Positions 15,735 through 23,099 of a DNA stretch of 64,000 bases are shown here, piece by piece (position 1 is the first letter of the stretch; each line of letters starts with the position of its first letter). This stretch comes from CBDFJH01 sp965198095. Lineage in GTDB: Bacteria > Latescibacterota > UBA2968 > GCA-2709665. Both the position numbers and the translations under genes were made by a program. The notes beneath the pieces are model-generated. The model had not been told where the DNA came from and ran no database searches. It saw only the letters and a list, made by a program, of their open reading frames with translations. The stretch covers positions 1,984,001 through 2,048,000 of the forward strand of contig OZ240239.1 of the NCBI GenBank assembly GCA_965198095.1, given 5' to 3'.

Positions 15735-16939
15735 ACGAGTTTGTGGAGCGTCGGGTCGCGTTGCGCTGGGCCGAGCCCAGAGGCGCATATGGCGTCGTCG
15801 TCGTGGGTGGCGGGGGCCACGGCTTGGCGACCGCCTACTACCTGGCGACGCGACACGGCATCCACGACATCGCCGTGCTCGAGCGCGGCTACATCGGCAG
15901 CGGCAACTCCGGCCGCAACACCACGGTGATTCGATCCAACTACGGGATCCCGGAAGCGGTCCGCTTTTACCAGCACAGCATCGATCTCTACCGAGGTCTC
16001 GAAGCGGAGACCGGCCGCTCGCTGATGCACCAGCAGAAGGGACTCCTATGGCTGGCCCACAGTGAGATGGGGGTGAGGGCAGAGCGCGCGCGCGCCGAGG
16101 TGAACACCGCCTTCGGCGCCAAGACCGAGTTCGTGACGCCCGAGCAGATTCGCGAGATCTGCCCTCAGCTCGACCTGAGCGGCGGCGGCGTGTGGCCGAT
16201 CGTGGGCGCGAGCTATCACGCCGAAGCGGCGACGGCTCGACACGACCGCGTCGTTTGGGCCTATGCTGAAGGCGCGATCGAGCGAGGGGTCGATGTGGTC
16301 CAGCGCACGCCGGTCATCGGGCTGCTAAAGGAGGGCGACCGGGTGGTCGGCGTGGAGACGCCGAAGGGCTCGATCTCGGCAGGCCTGGTCGTCTCCGCGG
16401 TCGGGGGCCACGTAACGACGTTGGCTTCGATGGCCGGGCTGCGGCTGCCGATTCGCACCCATCCGCTCCAGGCCTTCGTCACGAACCACTACCGCAGAGA
16501 GTTTCAGCCGATCGTGCTGTCGGCGGACCTCCTCTTTTACGTGTCACAGACCGCACGGGGAGAGATGCTCCTCGGGGCTGAGATCGATCGTCAGCCGAGC
16601 TACTCCTATCGGTCCGGACACCCGTTCATCCAATCGCTCGCGCATCGGGCCATGACGCTCCTGCCCTTCCTGGGGAACCTGAAGGTGCTGCGACAGTGGA
16701 CGGGCGTCTGCGACATGAGCCCCGACTACTCGCCCATCATGGGTAAGACCGGCATCGACGGTTTTTACCTGACGACTGGCTGGGGCACGTGGGGCTTCAA
16801 GGCGATCCCGGCTGGCGGCGAGCAGATGGCGAGGCTGATCGCCGAGGGGGAGCCCCCGGAGTTGATGGCGCCCTTTTCGCTCGATCGGTTTGCCCGCGAC
16901 CGGACGCTGGCCGACCGCGGATCGGCTGGCACGCACTAG
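15731..16939 (+). CDS. soxB: Sarcosine oxidase beta-like FAD oxidoreductase
   Basis: 402 residues, normal for SoxB. It has the dinucleotide loop GGGGHG at 26-31, SGRNTTVIRSNYGIPEA, and His171 in TARHDRVVWAYAEG, at the place where FMN is covalently attached to His in characterised beta subunits. The C-terminal TTGWGTWGFKAIPAGG completes the DAO fold. It would carry the amine-oxidising site. The GTG start overlaps the alpha stop in a GTGA, so the subunits are coupled. Monomeric sarcosine oxidases lack partners; here alpha/gamma and delta genes are adjacent. Confidence 0.85.
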   Translation: MNEFVERRVALRWAEPRGAYGVVVVGGGGHGLATAYYLATRHGIHDIAVLERGYIGSGNSGRNTTVIRSNYGIPEAVRFYQHSIDLYRGLEAETGRSLMHQQKGLLWLAHSEMGVRAERARAEVNTAFGAKTEFVTPEQIREICPQLDLSGGGVWPIVGASYHAEAATARHDRVVWAYAEGAIERGVDVVQRTPVIGLLKEGDRVVGVETPKGSISAGLVVSAVGGHVTTLASMAGLRLPIRTHPLQAFVTNHYRREFQPIVLSADLLFYVSQTARGEMLLGAEIDRQPSYSYRSGHPFIQSLAHRAMTLLPFLGNLKVLRQWTGVCDMSPDYSPIMGKTGIDGFYLTTGWGTWGFKAIPAGGEQMARLIAEGEPPELMAPFSLDRFARDRTLADRGSAGTH

Positions 16940-17011
16940 GATCTGACGGCTTTCAGTTCTTCCTTGTGTCCACGCAAAATTCCTGACCCGCGCCCTCTTT
17001 TGAGGCGATTT

Positions 17012-17171
17012 AAGGGTGGGCCTGGTGGCGAAAGATCTTCAGGACGCATTCAAGATCAGACGCGCTTTCCGGAATGCAGGGCATTTGCAATCTCATCACG
17101 ATAACGCATTACGTCCCACCCTGTCCGGGCAAAGCCGTGACACCCCTCCTGGGAGGGGACTTGAGGGTGGG
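17012..17171. repeat. Inverted and direct AGGGTGGG repeats between soxB and soxD
   Basis: AGGGTGGG occurs at 17012-17019 and 17164-17171, with its complement CCCACCCT at 17115-17122. A short palindrome CCCCTCC-tg-GGAGGGG sits at 17143-17158. These could fold into a long imperfect hairpin in the 269-base soxB-soxD spacer. The function is not evident. Confidence 0.45.
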
Positions 17172-17208
17172 TCTTTCGACAAGGCACCTCACACGTTATG
17201 AGTTGGAA

Positions 17209-17481
17209 ATGAGCCTCGAGATCGCGTGCCCGCATTGCGGCCGCCGCCCCCTGGAAGAGTTTTTCTACGGAGAGATCCCCGTCGTGCCCGACGCCTTGAC
17301 GCGCGCGGACGAACGCGACCTGGATCGGGCGTTCATGAACGAGAATCCCGAGGGATCGACAACGGAACGTTGGTTCCACGCCTTCGGCTGCCGCCGATGG
17401 CTGACCCTGACGCGGGACACGCGGACGGATGAGATTCTGGACGGTCCGGAGGGCGTTTCCGCGACTGAAATCGGTGGGTGA
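17209..17481 (+). CDS. soxD: Sarcosine oxidase delta subunit
   Basis: 90 residues from MSLEIACPHCGRRPLEEFFY. The zinc site CxxC...HxxxC is intact: Cys7, Cys10, His57, Cys61, within NENPEG, ERWFHAFGCRRW and TRDTRTDEIL, the hallmarks of SoxD (PF04267). It is a small zinc protein capping the complex. The start is chosen at 17209 because the family begins there; upstream codons are not conserved. The 269-base gap from soxB is unusual for these operons and contains repeats. Confidence 0.9.
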   Translation: MSLEIACPHCGRRPLEEFFYGEIPVVPDALTRADERDLDRAFMNENPEGSTTERWFHAFGCRRWLTLTRDTRTDEILDGPEGVSATEIGG

Positions 17482-17569
17482 ATTCGGGAAGGTCTCTCCG
17501 TATCTTACGAAACCTCTCCGGGGCGTCTGACAGGCCGCCGCTCGCCGTTGACGTTGGGCATGGCCAACC

Positions 17570-17926
17570 ATGAAGGCTGCACGTTACATCTTCTTTACGG
17601 ACGACGTTGAGCGGATGGTCTCGTTCTATCGGGACACGATGAAGATGGAGATTGTGAATCCTCCCAAGGCGATGGACTATGATGCCGAAGATTGGGTCCA
17701 GCTTTCGAGTGGTGGGGTTGAGATCGGCATCCATCGGGCTGGGGAACCTGGATGCGCCGGACGGAACCGGAACAAGCTCGTCTTCATTGTCAAAGATGTG
17801 GCCGCCACGCGTGAGGCGCTTCGGACGCGGGGCGTTTTCGTGGGAAAGCACCACGTCAATTCGGAGTTCGAATGTTGTGACTTCAAGGATCCAGACGGAA
17901 ATGGCCTGCAGATTTCGAACCGGTAA
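17570..17926 (+). CDS. VOC-family (glyoxalase/dioxygenase fold) protein 1
   Basis: 118 residues with two beta-alpha-beta-beta-beta modules: YIFFTDDVERMVSFYRDTMK at the start and FKDPDGNGLQISNR at the end. Metal-ligand positions are plausible (Glu in VEIGIH) but not certain. VOC proteins include glyoxalases, epimerases and resistance proteins; the specific role is unknown. A second VOC gene follows within 40 bases, suggesting co-transcription. Confidence 0.75.
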   Translation: MKAARYIFFTDDVERMVSFYRDTMKMEIVNPPKAMDYDAEDWVQLSSGGVEIGIHRAGEPGCAGRNRNKLVFIVKDVAATREALRTRGVFVGKHHVNSEFECCDFKDPDGNGLQISNR

Positions 17927-17963
17927 CGTCTAACGAACAACAGAAGATCAGAAGGAGGAAAAC

Positions 17964-18380
17964 GTGAACGTGAGTGAAGTTGTGCCATTTTTCGCCGTGA
18001 AAGACATGGGGCGATCTCTGGCGTTCTATGTAGACGGACTCGGGTTCGAAATGGAGAACAAGTGGACGGATGAAGGGGTTCTGAGATGGTGCAGGCTGCA
18101 AATCGGTGACGCCGGATTGATGCTTCAGCAATTCAAAACGGAAGGCCACGATTCGCGGCAGTTCAGCGACAATAAGGGCGAAGGCGTGTCGCTTTGTTTT
18201 TTCTGCGAGGATGCCGTTGCGTTTTACCGGGAGATCAAGTCGCGTGAAATAGATGCCTCGGAGCCGTTTGTGGGCAATGCGTTGTGGGTCACATCTGTGA
18301 TCGACCCTGACGGCTATAAACTGGACTTTGAGAGCCCGACAGATCTCCCAGAGGAGACGAAATTGTCAGAAGTAGCGTGA
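17964..18380 (+). CDS. VOC-family protein 2
   Basis: 138 residues, beginning MNVSEVVPFFAVKDMGRSLA with FYVDGLGFEMENKW, and ending VIDPDGYKLDFESP, the bleomycin-resistance/glyoxalase layout. AAGGAGGAAAAC precedes the GTG start. It is not a simple duplicate of the preceding VOC gene, since length and spacing of motifs differ. Substrate unknown. Confidence 0.75.
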   Translation: MNVSEVVPFFAVKDMGRSLAFYVDGLGFEMENKWTDEGVLRWCRLQIGDAGLMLQQFKTEGHDSRQFSDNKGEGVSLCFFCEDAVAFYREIKSREIDASEPFVGNALWVTSVIDPDGYKLDFESPTDLPEETKLSEVA

Positions 18381-18433
18381 GATGACAAGCTCTCTGTCGT
18401 GGTCGTGAATGAACATAGAAGCCAGGAAGGAAA

Positions 18434-18910
18434 ATGGGAGAGGAAAAGATGCAAATCCGGGTCTACTTGTCAGGTGAGATTCACAGCGACTGGCGATCTG
18501 TCATCATCGATGCCTGCAGGACAGAGCAGTTGCCCATATCCTTCATGTGCCCCGTGACTGACCACAGCTTGTCCGACAGGATTGGCGCAGATATCCTGGG
18601 GGAAGAAGCAGATGGATTCTGGAGAGATCACAAATCGGCAAAGATCAACGCGATACGAATTCGGACGATGATCCAGGAGGCAGACCTTGTCGTGGTCAAG
18701 TTCGGACAAGAATATCGCCAATGGAATGTGGCCTTCGACGCGGGCTACGCGGTTGCAAAGGGCAAGCCGTTGATTGTGCTCCATCCCGATCGTCTCCGGC
18801 ATCCGCTCAAGGAGGTGGATGCGGCGGCCATGGCTGTGGCCGAGGCGCCCCAGCAAGTCGTGAAGATTCTCCGCTACGTCGTCGCGAAGGAGGGAAGGGT
18901 CGATGCCTAG
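18434..18910 (+). CDS. ytoQ: YtoQ-family protein
   Basis: 158 residues. The family signature is clear: VYLSGEIHSDWR near the start, the GADILGEEADGFWRDHKSAK segment, INAIRIRTMIQEADLVVVKF, YRQWNVAFDAGYAVAKGKP and LRHPLKEVD. YtoQ is a small cytosolic protein of unknown function resembling nucleoside 2-deoxyribosyltransferase folds. The ATG at 18434 follows AGGAAGGAAA; a second ATG at 18449 is also well placed. A terminator-like hairpin follows about 100 bases later. Confidence 0.8.
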   Translation: MGEEKMQIRVYLSGEIHSDWRSVIIDACRTEQLPISFMCPVTDHSLSDRIGADILGEEADGFWRDHKSAKINAIRIRTMIQEADLVVVKFGQEYRQWNVAFDAGYAVAKGKPLIVLHPDRLRHPLKEVDAAAMAVAEAPQQVVKILRYVVAKEGRVDA

Positions 18911-19013
18911 CCAATCGCGGGACCATGGCTTGTGTCTTAAGGCTTCACGAAAGCGCGGACTTCGGTGAAAGGGGTGCTGACATTTTTCTGAATCCTTCCA
19001 GAGAGAGAGAAGG

Positions 19014-19046
19014 CCCGATTCCACGTCGTGGGCGTCGGGTTTTCTT
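19014..19046 (+). terminator. Rho-independent terminator downstream of ytoQ
   Basis: A two-part stem, CCCGA/TCGGG (19014-19018, 19035-19039) enclosing CCAC-gtc-GTGG (19021-19031), is followed by TTTTCTT. Confidence 0.7.
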
Positions 19047-19148
19047 GCGGCCCTGGGATCAATTTCTAGTATTTTTCAGGCCGACAACGAATCCCATCGT
19101 GGCAGCGATCTCGGGACGCAATCTTTCCAGGGGATGGAGGTTTTTCTT

Positions 19149-20648
19149 ATGGCAATGATCGACATTGGCTCGCAGAAACAGCTCTTTGCGGACGACTATC
19201 TTATCGAGGGCATGACGCACACGAAGCAGGTGATGAATCCGGCCGAAAAGGTTGAGGACAACCCGGTGCTCCGCGCGGAGCGGCCCTGGGAGGGGGATGA
19301 GCTGCGCCTCTCCTACGTCACGTTCGACGAAAAGGACCAGGAGTTCAAGATGCGCTACCGGGGCGGGACCCACACGGCGCAACAGGGCAGTGGAGAAGTG
19401 ATGATCGAGTCGCGCAACGCCGTCAACTGCCTGGCCGTCTCGCAAGACGGCGTCCACTGGGAGCGTCCTATCGTGGGCGAGGTCGAATTCCAGGGCGGCA
19501 AGGAGAACAACATCCTGCCCGAGCGTGCGGGGCTGCCCAATGCCGAAAACAAGCCTCCAAACATCGTCCAGGACCTCCACGAAACGGACCCGGAAAAGCG
19601 ATACAAGGCCCTGCGATGGACGATGGACACGAGCGCACCGATGCAGGCCTTTCTCTACACCTCTCCAGACGCCTTTCACTGGAAGCCTTACGAAAACAAC
19701 CCGCTGTTCGACACAACACCGAAGATCGGGCGATGGGGGCCTGCACACCTGATGGGATGGGACCCCATAAGAGAGACGTACGCGATCTACGTCGAGAATT
19801 CACACCACAGGCGTGGGCCCATGGGAAAGCGGCTGATCGGCCGCTCGGAGAGCCCCGACATGATCACGTGGAGCGAACCGGAGACGATCCTGATCCCGGA
19901 CGAGGAGGACGCCCCCGACATCGAGTTCTACAGCATGCCCACGACTGTCTACGAGAACATGTATGTCGGGCTGGCGTGGATCTTCAGCACCACGAACACG
20001 ACGCACCATCCGGAGCTGGCCTTCAGCCGCGACGGCATCCACTATGAGCGCCGCTACAGGGCGCCGTTTATCCGCAGGGGGTCTGGTTCAGAGTTCGACA
20101 GCAACTCGATCTACGCGTGGGCGCCCATCGTTCACGGAGACCGCATCCTGACCTACTACAACGGCACGAACTGGCGGTCTCCCGAACAGCTGTTGAAACT
20201 CGGCGAAAAGGGGACGGCCGCCATCGGCCTCGCTGTAACGCGCCTGGACGGCTTCGTCTCTCTGGATGGGACTAAGGGGAGCGCAGTCGACGTATCGGCT
20301 CCGAATCCTCAGTTCGGCGATGTGCCGCGCCCCCGGGTCCGCGAGTTCAGCGAGATGGTCACGCGGTCCTTCGGCTTCTCGGGCTCGCGGCTGCATCTCA
20401 ACCTTCGGCCCGCGTTCCAGCAGTGGGGCGCATCGCCGTGCGAGGTGCGGGTTGAAGTCCTTGAGCCCAATCACGCCTATGTCGCCGGCTACACGTTCGA
20501 TGACGCGGATCCCATTACAGGCCCCGACAGCTTGGACCGGGTGGTCTCCTGGCGCGGGCGGTCCGACGTGAGCCACATGGCCGGTAAGACAATCAAGCTG
20601 CGGTTCTACTTCAAGAACTGCAAGCTATACGCATTCCAATTCAAATAG
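19149..20648 (+). CDS. GH32/GH43-like five-bladed propeller protein
   Basis: About 499 residues without a signal peptide. Repeated blade motifs appear: an N-terminal IDIGSQKQLFADDYLIEGM, then AVSQDGVHWERP, YTSPDAFHWKPY, GRSESPDMITWSEP and AFSRDGIHYERR, a spacing seen in GH32/GH43/GH68-type propellers (Asp-x-x-x-Trp in each blade). A C-terminal beta-sandwich follows from about residue 400. Related proteins in uncultured heterotrophs are annotated only as glycosidase-like. The start at 19149 has GGATGGAGG eight bases upstream. The substrate and even catalysis are unproven. Confidence 0.55.
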   Translation: MAMIDIGSQKQLFADDYLIEGMTHTKQVMNPAEKVEDNPVLRAERPWEGDELRLSYVTFDEKDQEFKMRYRGGTHTAQQGSGEVMIESRNAVNCLAVSQDGVHWERPIVGEVEFQGGKENNILPERAGLPNAENKPPNIVQDLHETDPEKRYKALRWTMDTSAPMQAFLYTSPDAFHWKPYENNPLFDTTPKIGRWGPAHLMGWDPIRETYAIYVENSHHRRGPMGKRLIGRSESPDMITWSEPETILIPDEEDAPDIEFYSMPTTVYENMYVGLAWIFSTTNTTHHPELAFSRDGIHYERRYRAPFIRRGSGSEFDSNSIYAWAPIVHGDRILTYYNGTNWRSPEQLLKLGEKGTAAIGLAVTRLDGFVSLDGTKGSAVDVSAPNPQFGDVPRPRVREFSEMVTRSFGFSGSRLHLNLRPAFQQWGASPCEVRVEVLEPNHAYVAGYTFDDADPITGPDSLDRVVSWRGRSDVSHMAGKTIKLRFYFKNCKLYAFQFK

Positions 20649-20803
20649 AAGAAAGATCGCATTTCACACCTCCCGAGGCACATCTCTACGGGCGAGCGCC
20701 GGAGGGTGGCTCGGAATTCCGGATTGCGGAATGAAGGCTTCGTTGATCGTGCATCCGCGGCGGTCGCGGGATGCGCTTGAGCACCGTATCGGGTGAAAGC
20801 GTA

Positions 20804-20832
20804 TTGTATGGTCGGGCGATTTTCAATATATT
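20804..20832 (+). promoter_or_regulatory. Probable promoter of the SDR gene
   Basis: TTGTAT (20804-20809), a 17-base spacer and TATATT (20827-20832), about 45 bases upstream of the GTG start of the SDR gene. The -35 matches four of six consensus bases. Confidence 0.5.
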
Positions 20833-20877
20833 GATCCGACTGAATTTTGACGTGACTCGCCCGTCGGGAGATGGCGT

Positions 20878-21663
20878 GTGAACCTCTTCTCATTGCAAGA
20901 TCGCGTGGCCTTGGTGACAGGAGGGGGACGCGGGATCGGCCGAGGGATCGCGGAAGGCTTCGCTGCGCACGGGGCCAGAGTGGTCTGCGCGGCGCGAACG
21001 CAATCCCAGCTGGATGAAACCGTGGCGGGCATTCGGTCCGCGGGGGGCGAAGCGCAAGCCGTTCAGGTGGACATGGCGAATCTGGCTTCGGTCAAGATCT
21101 GTGTGGAAGCGGCGATCGCTCATTATGGTCGCGTGGACATCCTCGTGAACAACGCGGGAATGAACGTTCGCAAGCCGGTCGTGGAGGCCACGGAGGAAGA
21201 CTACGACCGGGTGATGGCCGTGAATCTGAAAGGGATCTATTTTTTGACCCAGGCGGTCGTCAAGGATATGATCTCCCGAAAGCGGGGAAAGGTGATCAAC
21301 ATCGGTTCACTGACAACCGGCGTTGGGTTGCCCAGGCTTTCTATCTACGGCGCGACAAAGGGTGGCGTGGGACAGCTGACGAAGGCGCAGGCCTTAGAGT
21401 TCGCCGAACATAACATCCAGGTCAATGCCCTCTGTCCCGGGTTCGTGCTCACGCCTTTGACGGCGAAGATCTGGGAGGACCAGGCGATGCGGGCGTGGGT
21501 CGAAAGCCGGCTCGCTCAAGGGCGTCTGGCCACGCCGAAAGATATGGCCGGTACGGCGGTCTTTCTGGCGTCGGAAGCTTCTGACTATGTCACGGGACAG
21601 TGCATCTACGTGGACGGGGGGTTCATGGCCGGAGAGCCGTGGCCGTTTCCAGATCACGTCTAG
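20878..21663 (+). CDS. Short-chain dehydrogenase/reductase
   Basis: 261 residues of classical SDR type: TGGGRGIG cofactor loop at 14-21, NNAG at 91-94, and the catalytic Ser144, Tyr157 and Lys161. LCPGFVLTPL and YVDGGF at the end complete the fold. Gluconate 5-dehydrogenase and 3-oxoacyl reductase relatives look like this; the substrate is not readable. A GTG start is used. A promoter lies immediately upstream, so it may begin the run to the HD and transporter genes. Confidence 0.8.
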   Translation: MNLFSLQDRVALVTGGGRGIGRGIAEGFAAHGARVVCAARTQSQLDETVAGIRSAGGEAQAVQVDMANLASVKICVEAAIAHYGRVDILVNNAGMNVRKPVVEATEEDYDRVMAVNLKGIYFLTQAVVKDMISRKRGKVINIGSLTTGVGLPRLSIYGATKGGVGQLTKAQALEFAEHNIQVNALCPGFVLTPLTAKIWEDQAMRAWVESRLAQGRLATPKDMAGTAVFLASEASDYVTGQCIYVDGGFMAGEPWPFPDHV

Positions 21664-21750
21664 CCCATACGACCGGGCGCCGGGAAGGCACAACGCGGGT
21701 CGTTCGGAACGGTTGTTCGGCACTCGTTTTTCGCAAGGCATATCGAGAGG

Positions 21751-22362
21751 ATGCGAATGGGCTCAGATCGTTTGACCCGGCTGATGAGCTTCATCCTGGA
21801 GGTGGACGAGCTCAAGCAGGTGAAAAGGCGCACTCGCCTCCTGGGCGACGGCCGAAGGGAGAACGACGCGGAGCATTCCTGGCACTTGGCCCTGATGGTC
21901 ATCCTGCTTTCAGAGTTTGCGGCGGAACGCGTGGACCTTCTCCGTGTCTTGAAAATGGCCTTGATCCACGACATCGTGGAAATCGATGCGGGAGACACGT
22001 TTTGCTACGACGAAGCTGGAAACGAAGACCGCGTGGTTCGAGAGCAGGCAGCGGCCCGGCGTCTGTTCTATCTCCTGCCGGGAGATCTTGCGGAATCGAT
22101 GTGCCAGCTGTGGGAGGAATTCGAGGCGAGGGAGACGCCGGAGGCCCGGTTCGCGGCTTCGTTGGACAGGCTGCAGCCGCTGTTGCTGAACTACCATAGC
22201 GGCGGCACGGCTTGGCAGGAAAACGGCGTGACTTTCGAACAAGTTATAGAAAAAAACCGCCAGATCGCGCGTGGCGCGCCGCTTCTCTGGCGCTATGTTC
22301 GAGGGCTCATCGAAGATGCCGTGAGGCAGGGCTTCCTCGCTGAAGCTTCGCCGCGGTCGTGA
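21751..22362 (+). CDS. HD-domain phosphohydrolase (5'-deoxynucleotidase-like)
   Basis: 203 residues with a complete HD metal site: His42 in ENDAEHSWH, His73-Asp74 in ALIHDIVEID, and a later Asp in SLDRLQPLL. This arrangement is that of the YfbR/HDDC2 group, which dephosphorylates 2'-deoxynucleoside monophosphates. Soluble and cytosolic. Its stop overlaps the GTG start of the queuosine-precursor transporter (GTGA), giving tight coupling. Confidence 0.75.
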   Translation: MRMGSDRLTRLMSFILEVDELKQVKRRTRLLGDGRRENDAEHSWHLALMVILLSEFAAERVDLLRVLKMALIHDIVEIDAGDTFCYDEAGNEDRVVREQAAARRLFYLLPGDLAESMCQLWEEFEARETPEARFAASLDRLQPLLLNYHSGGTAWQENGVTFEQVIEKNRQIARGAPLLWRYVRGLIEDAVRQGFLAEASPRS

Positions 22363-23060
22363 GTGCTTTGCTCCCAAGGTTCGGGACGGGAGGCTATTCC
22401 CGTCGCTTTGTGGTCGTGGCCGCCGGTTTCGTAACAGCCCTGCTGGCGGCCAACATCACGTCGGTGAAGCTCGTGTCGGTCTTCGGGTTCATCGTTCCGG
22501 CGGGCATTGTCGTCTTTCCGATCAGCTATATCTTCGGCGATGTGCTCACCGAAGTTTACGGCTATGCCGAGGCCCGACGCGTGATCTGGCTCGGGTTTCT
22601 GTGCAACCTCCTCCTGGTCGGCACGGTGTGGATCGGGCAGGCGCTCCCGGCAGCGCCGTTCTGGGATGGGCAGGAAGCCTACGAACGGATTTTGGGGTTT
22701 ACGCCCAGGCTGTTGGCGGCCTCCTTTTCGGCTTATCTGGTCGGCGAGTTCGCGAATTCGGCCGTGCTGTCCCGGATGAAGGTGGTCACTGGAGGCCGGT
22801 GGCTGTGGATGCGAACGATTGGGTCCACGCTGGTCGGGCAGGGACTCGACTCTCTGGTATTCGTCTACCTGGCGTTCTGGGGGACGATACCGGCTGACGC
22901 GATCCTCTCGGCGATCCTGGCCCAGTGGCTGGTGAAATCGGGTTACGAGGCGGCGGCGACGCCGTTGACCTATAGAGTGGTCAGCCACCTCAAGCAGAAA
23001 GACGGCGTGGACGTCTACGATCGGGACGTGCGATTGAATCCGTTCGCCGCGGAAGATTGA
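22359..23060 (+). CDS. yhhQ: Queuosine-precursor transporter (YhhQ family)
   Basis: 233 residues with about six membrane helices and the family signature GIVVFPISYIFGDVLTEVYG followed by YAEARRVIWLGF, plus VGEFANSAVLSRMK. YhhQ imports preQ0/preQ1 for queuosine salvage (PF02592). The cell also has queF, about 24 kb away at 47021, which would reduce preQ0 to preQ1. The GTG start overlaps the HD gene stop. Confidence 0.85.
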   Translation: MSALLPRFGTGGYSRRFVVVAAGFVTALLAANITSVKLVSVFGFIVPAGIVVFPISYIFGDVLTEVYGYAEARRVIWLGFLCNLLLVGTVWIGQALPAAPFWDGQEAYERILGFTPRLLAASFSAYLVGEFANSAVLSRMKVVTGGRWLWMRTIGSTLVGQGLDSLVFVYLAFWGTIPADAILSAILAQWLVKSGYEAAATPLTYRVVSHLKQKDGVDVYDRDVRLNPFAAED

Positions 23061-23099
23061 TCGAGAAGTGGACTCGGTCGCGTTGCTAGGGAGGTCCAA

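Noticed and set aside
17056..17208. Extended N-terminus for soxD (start at 17074)
   Set aside because: The extra 45 residues run through the repeat cluster and are absent from the family, which begins at the CPHCG region.
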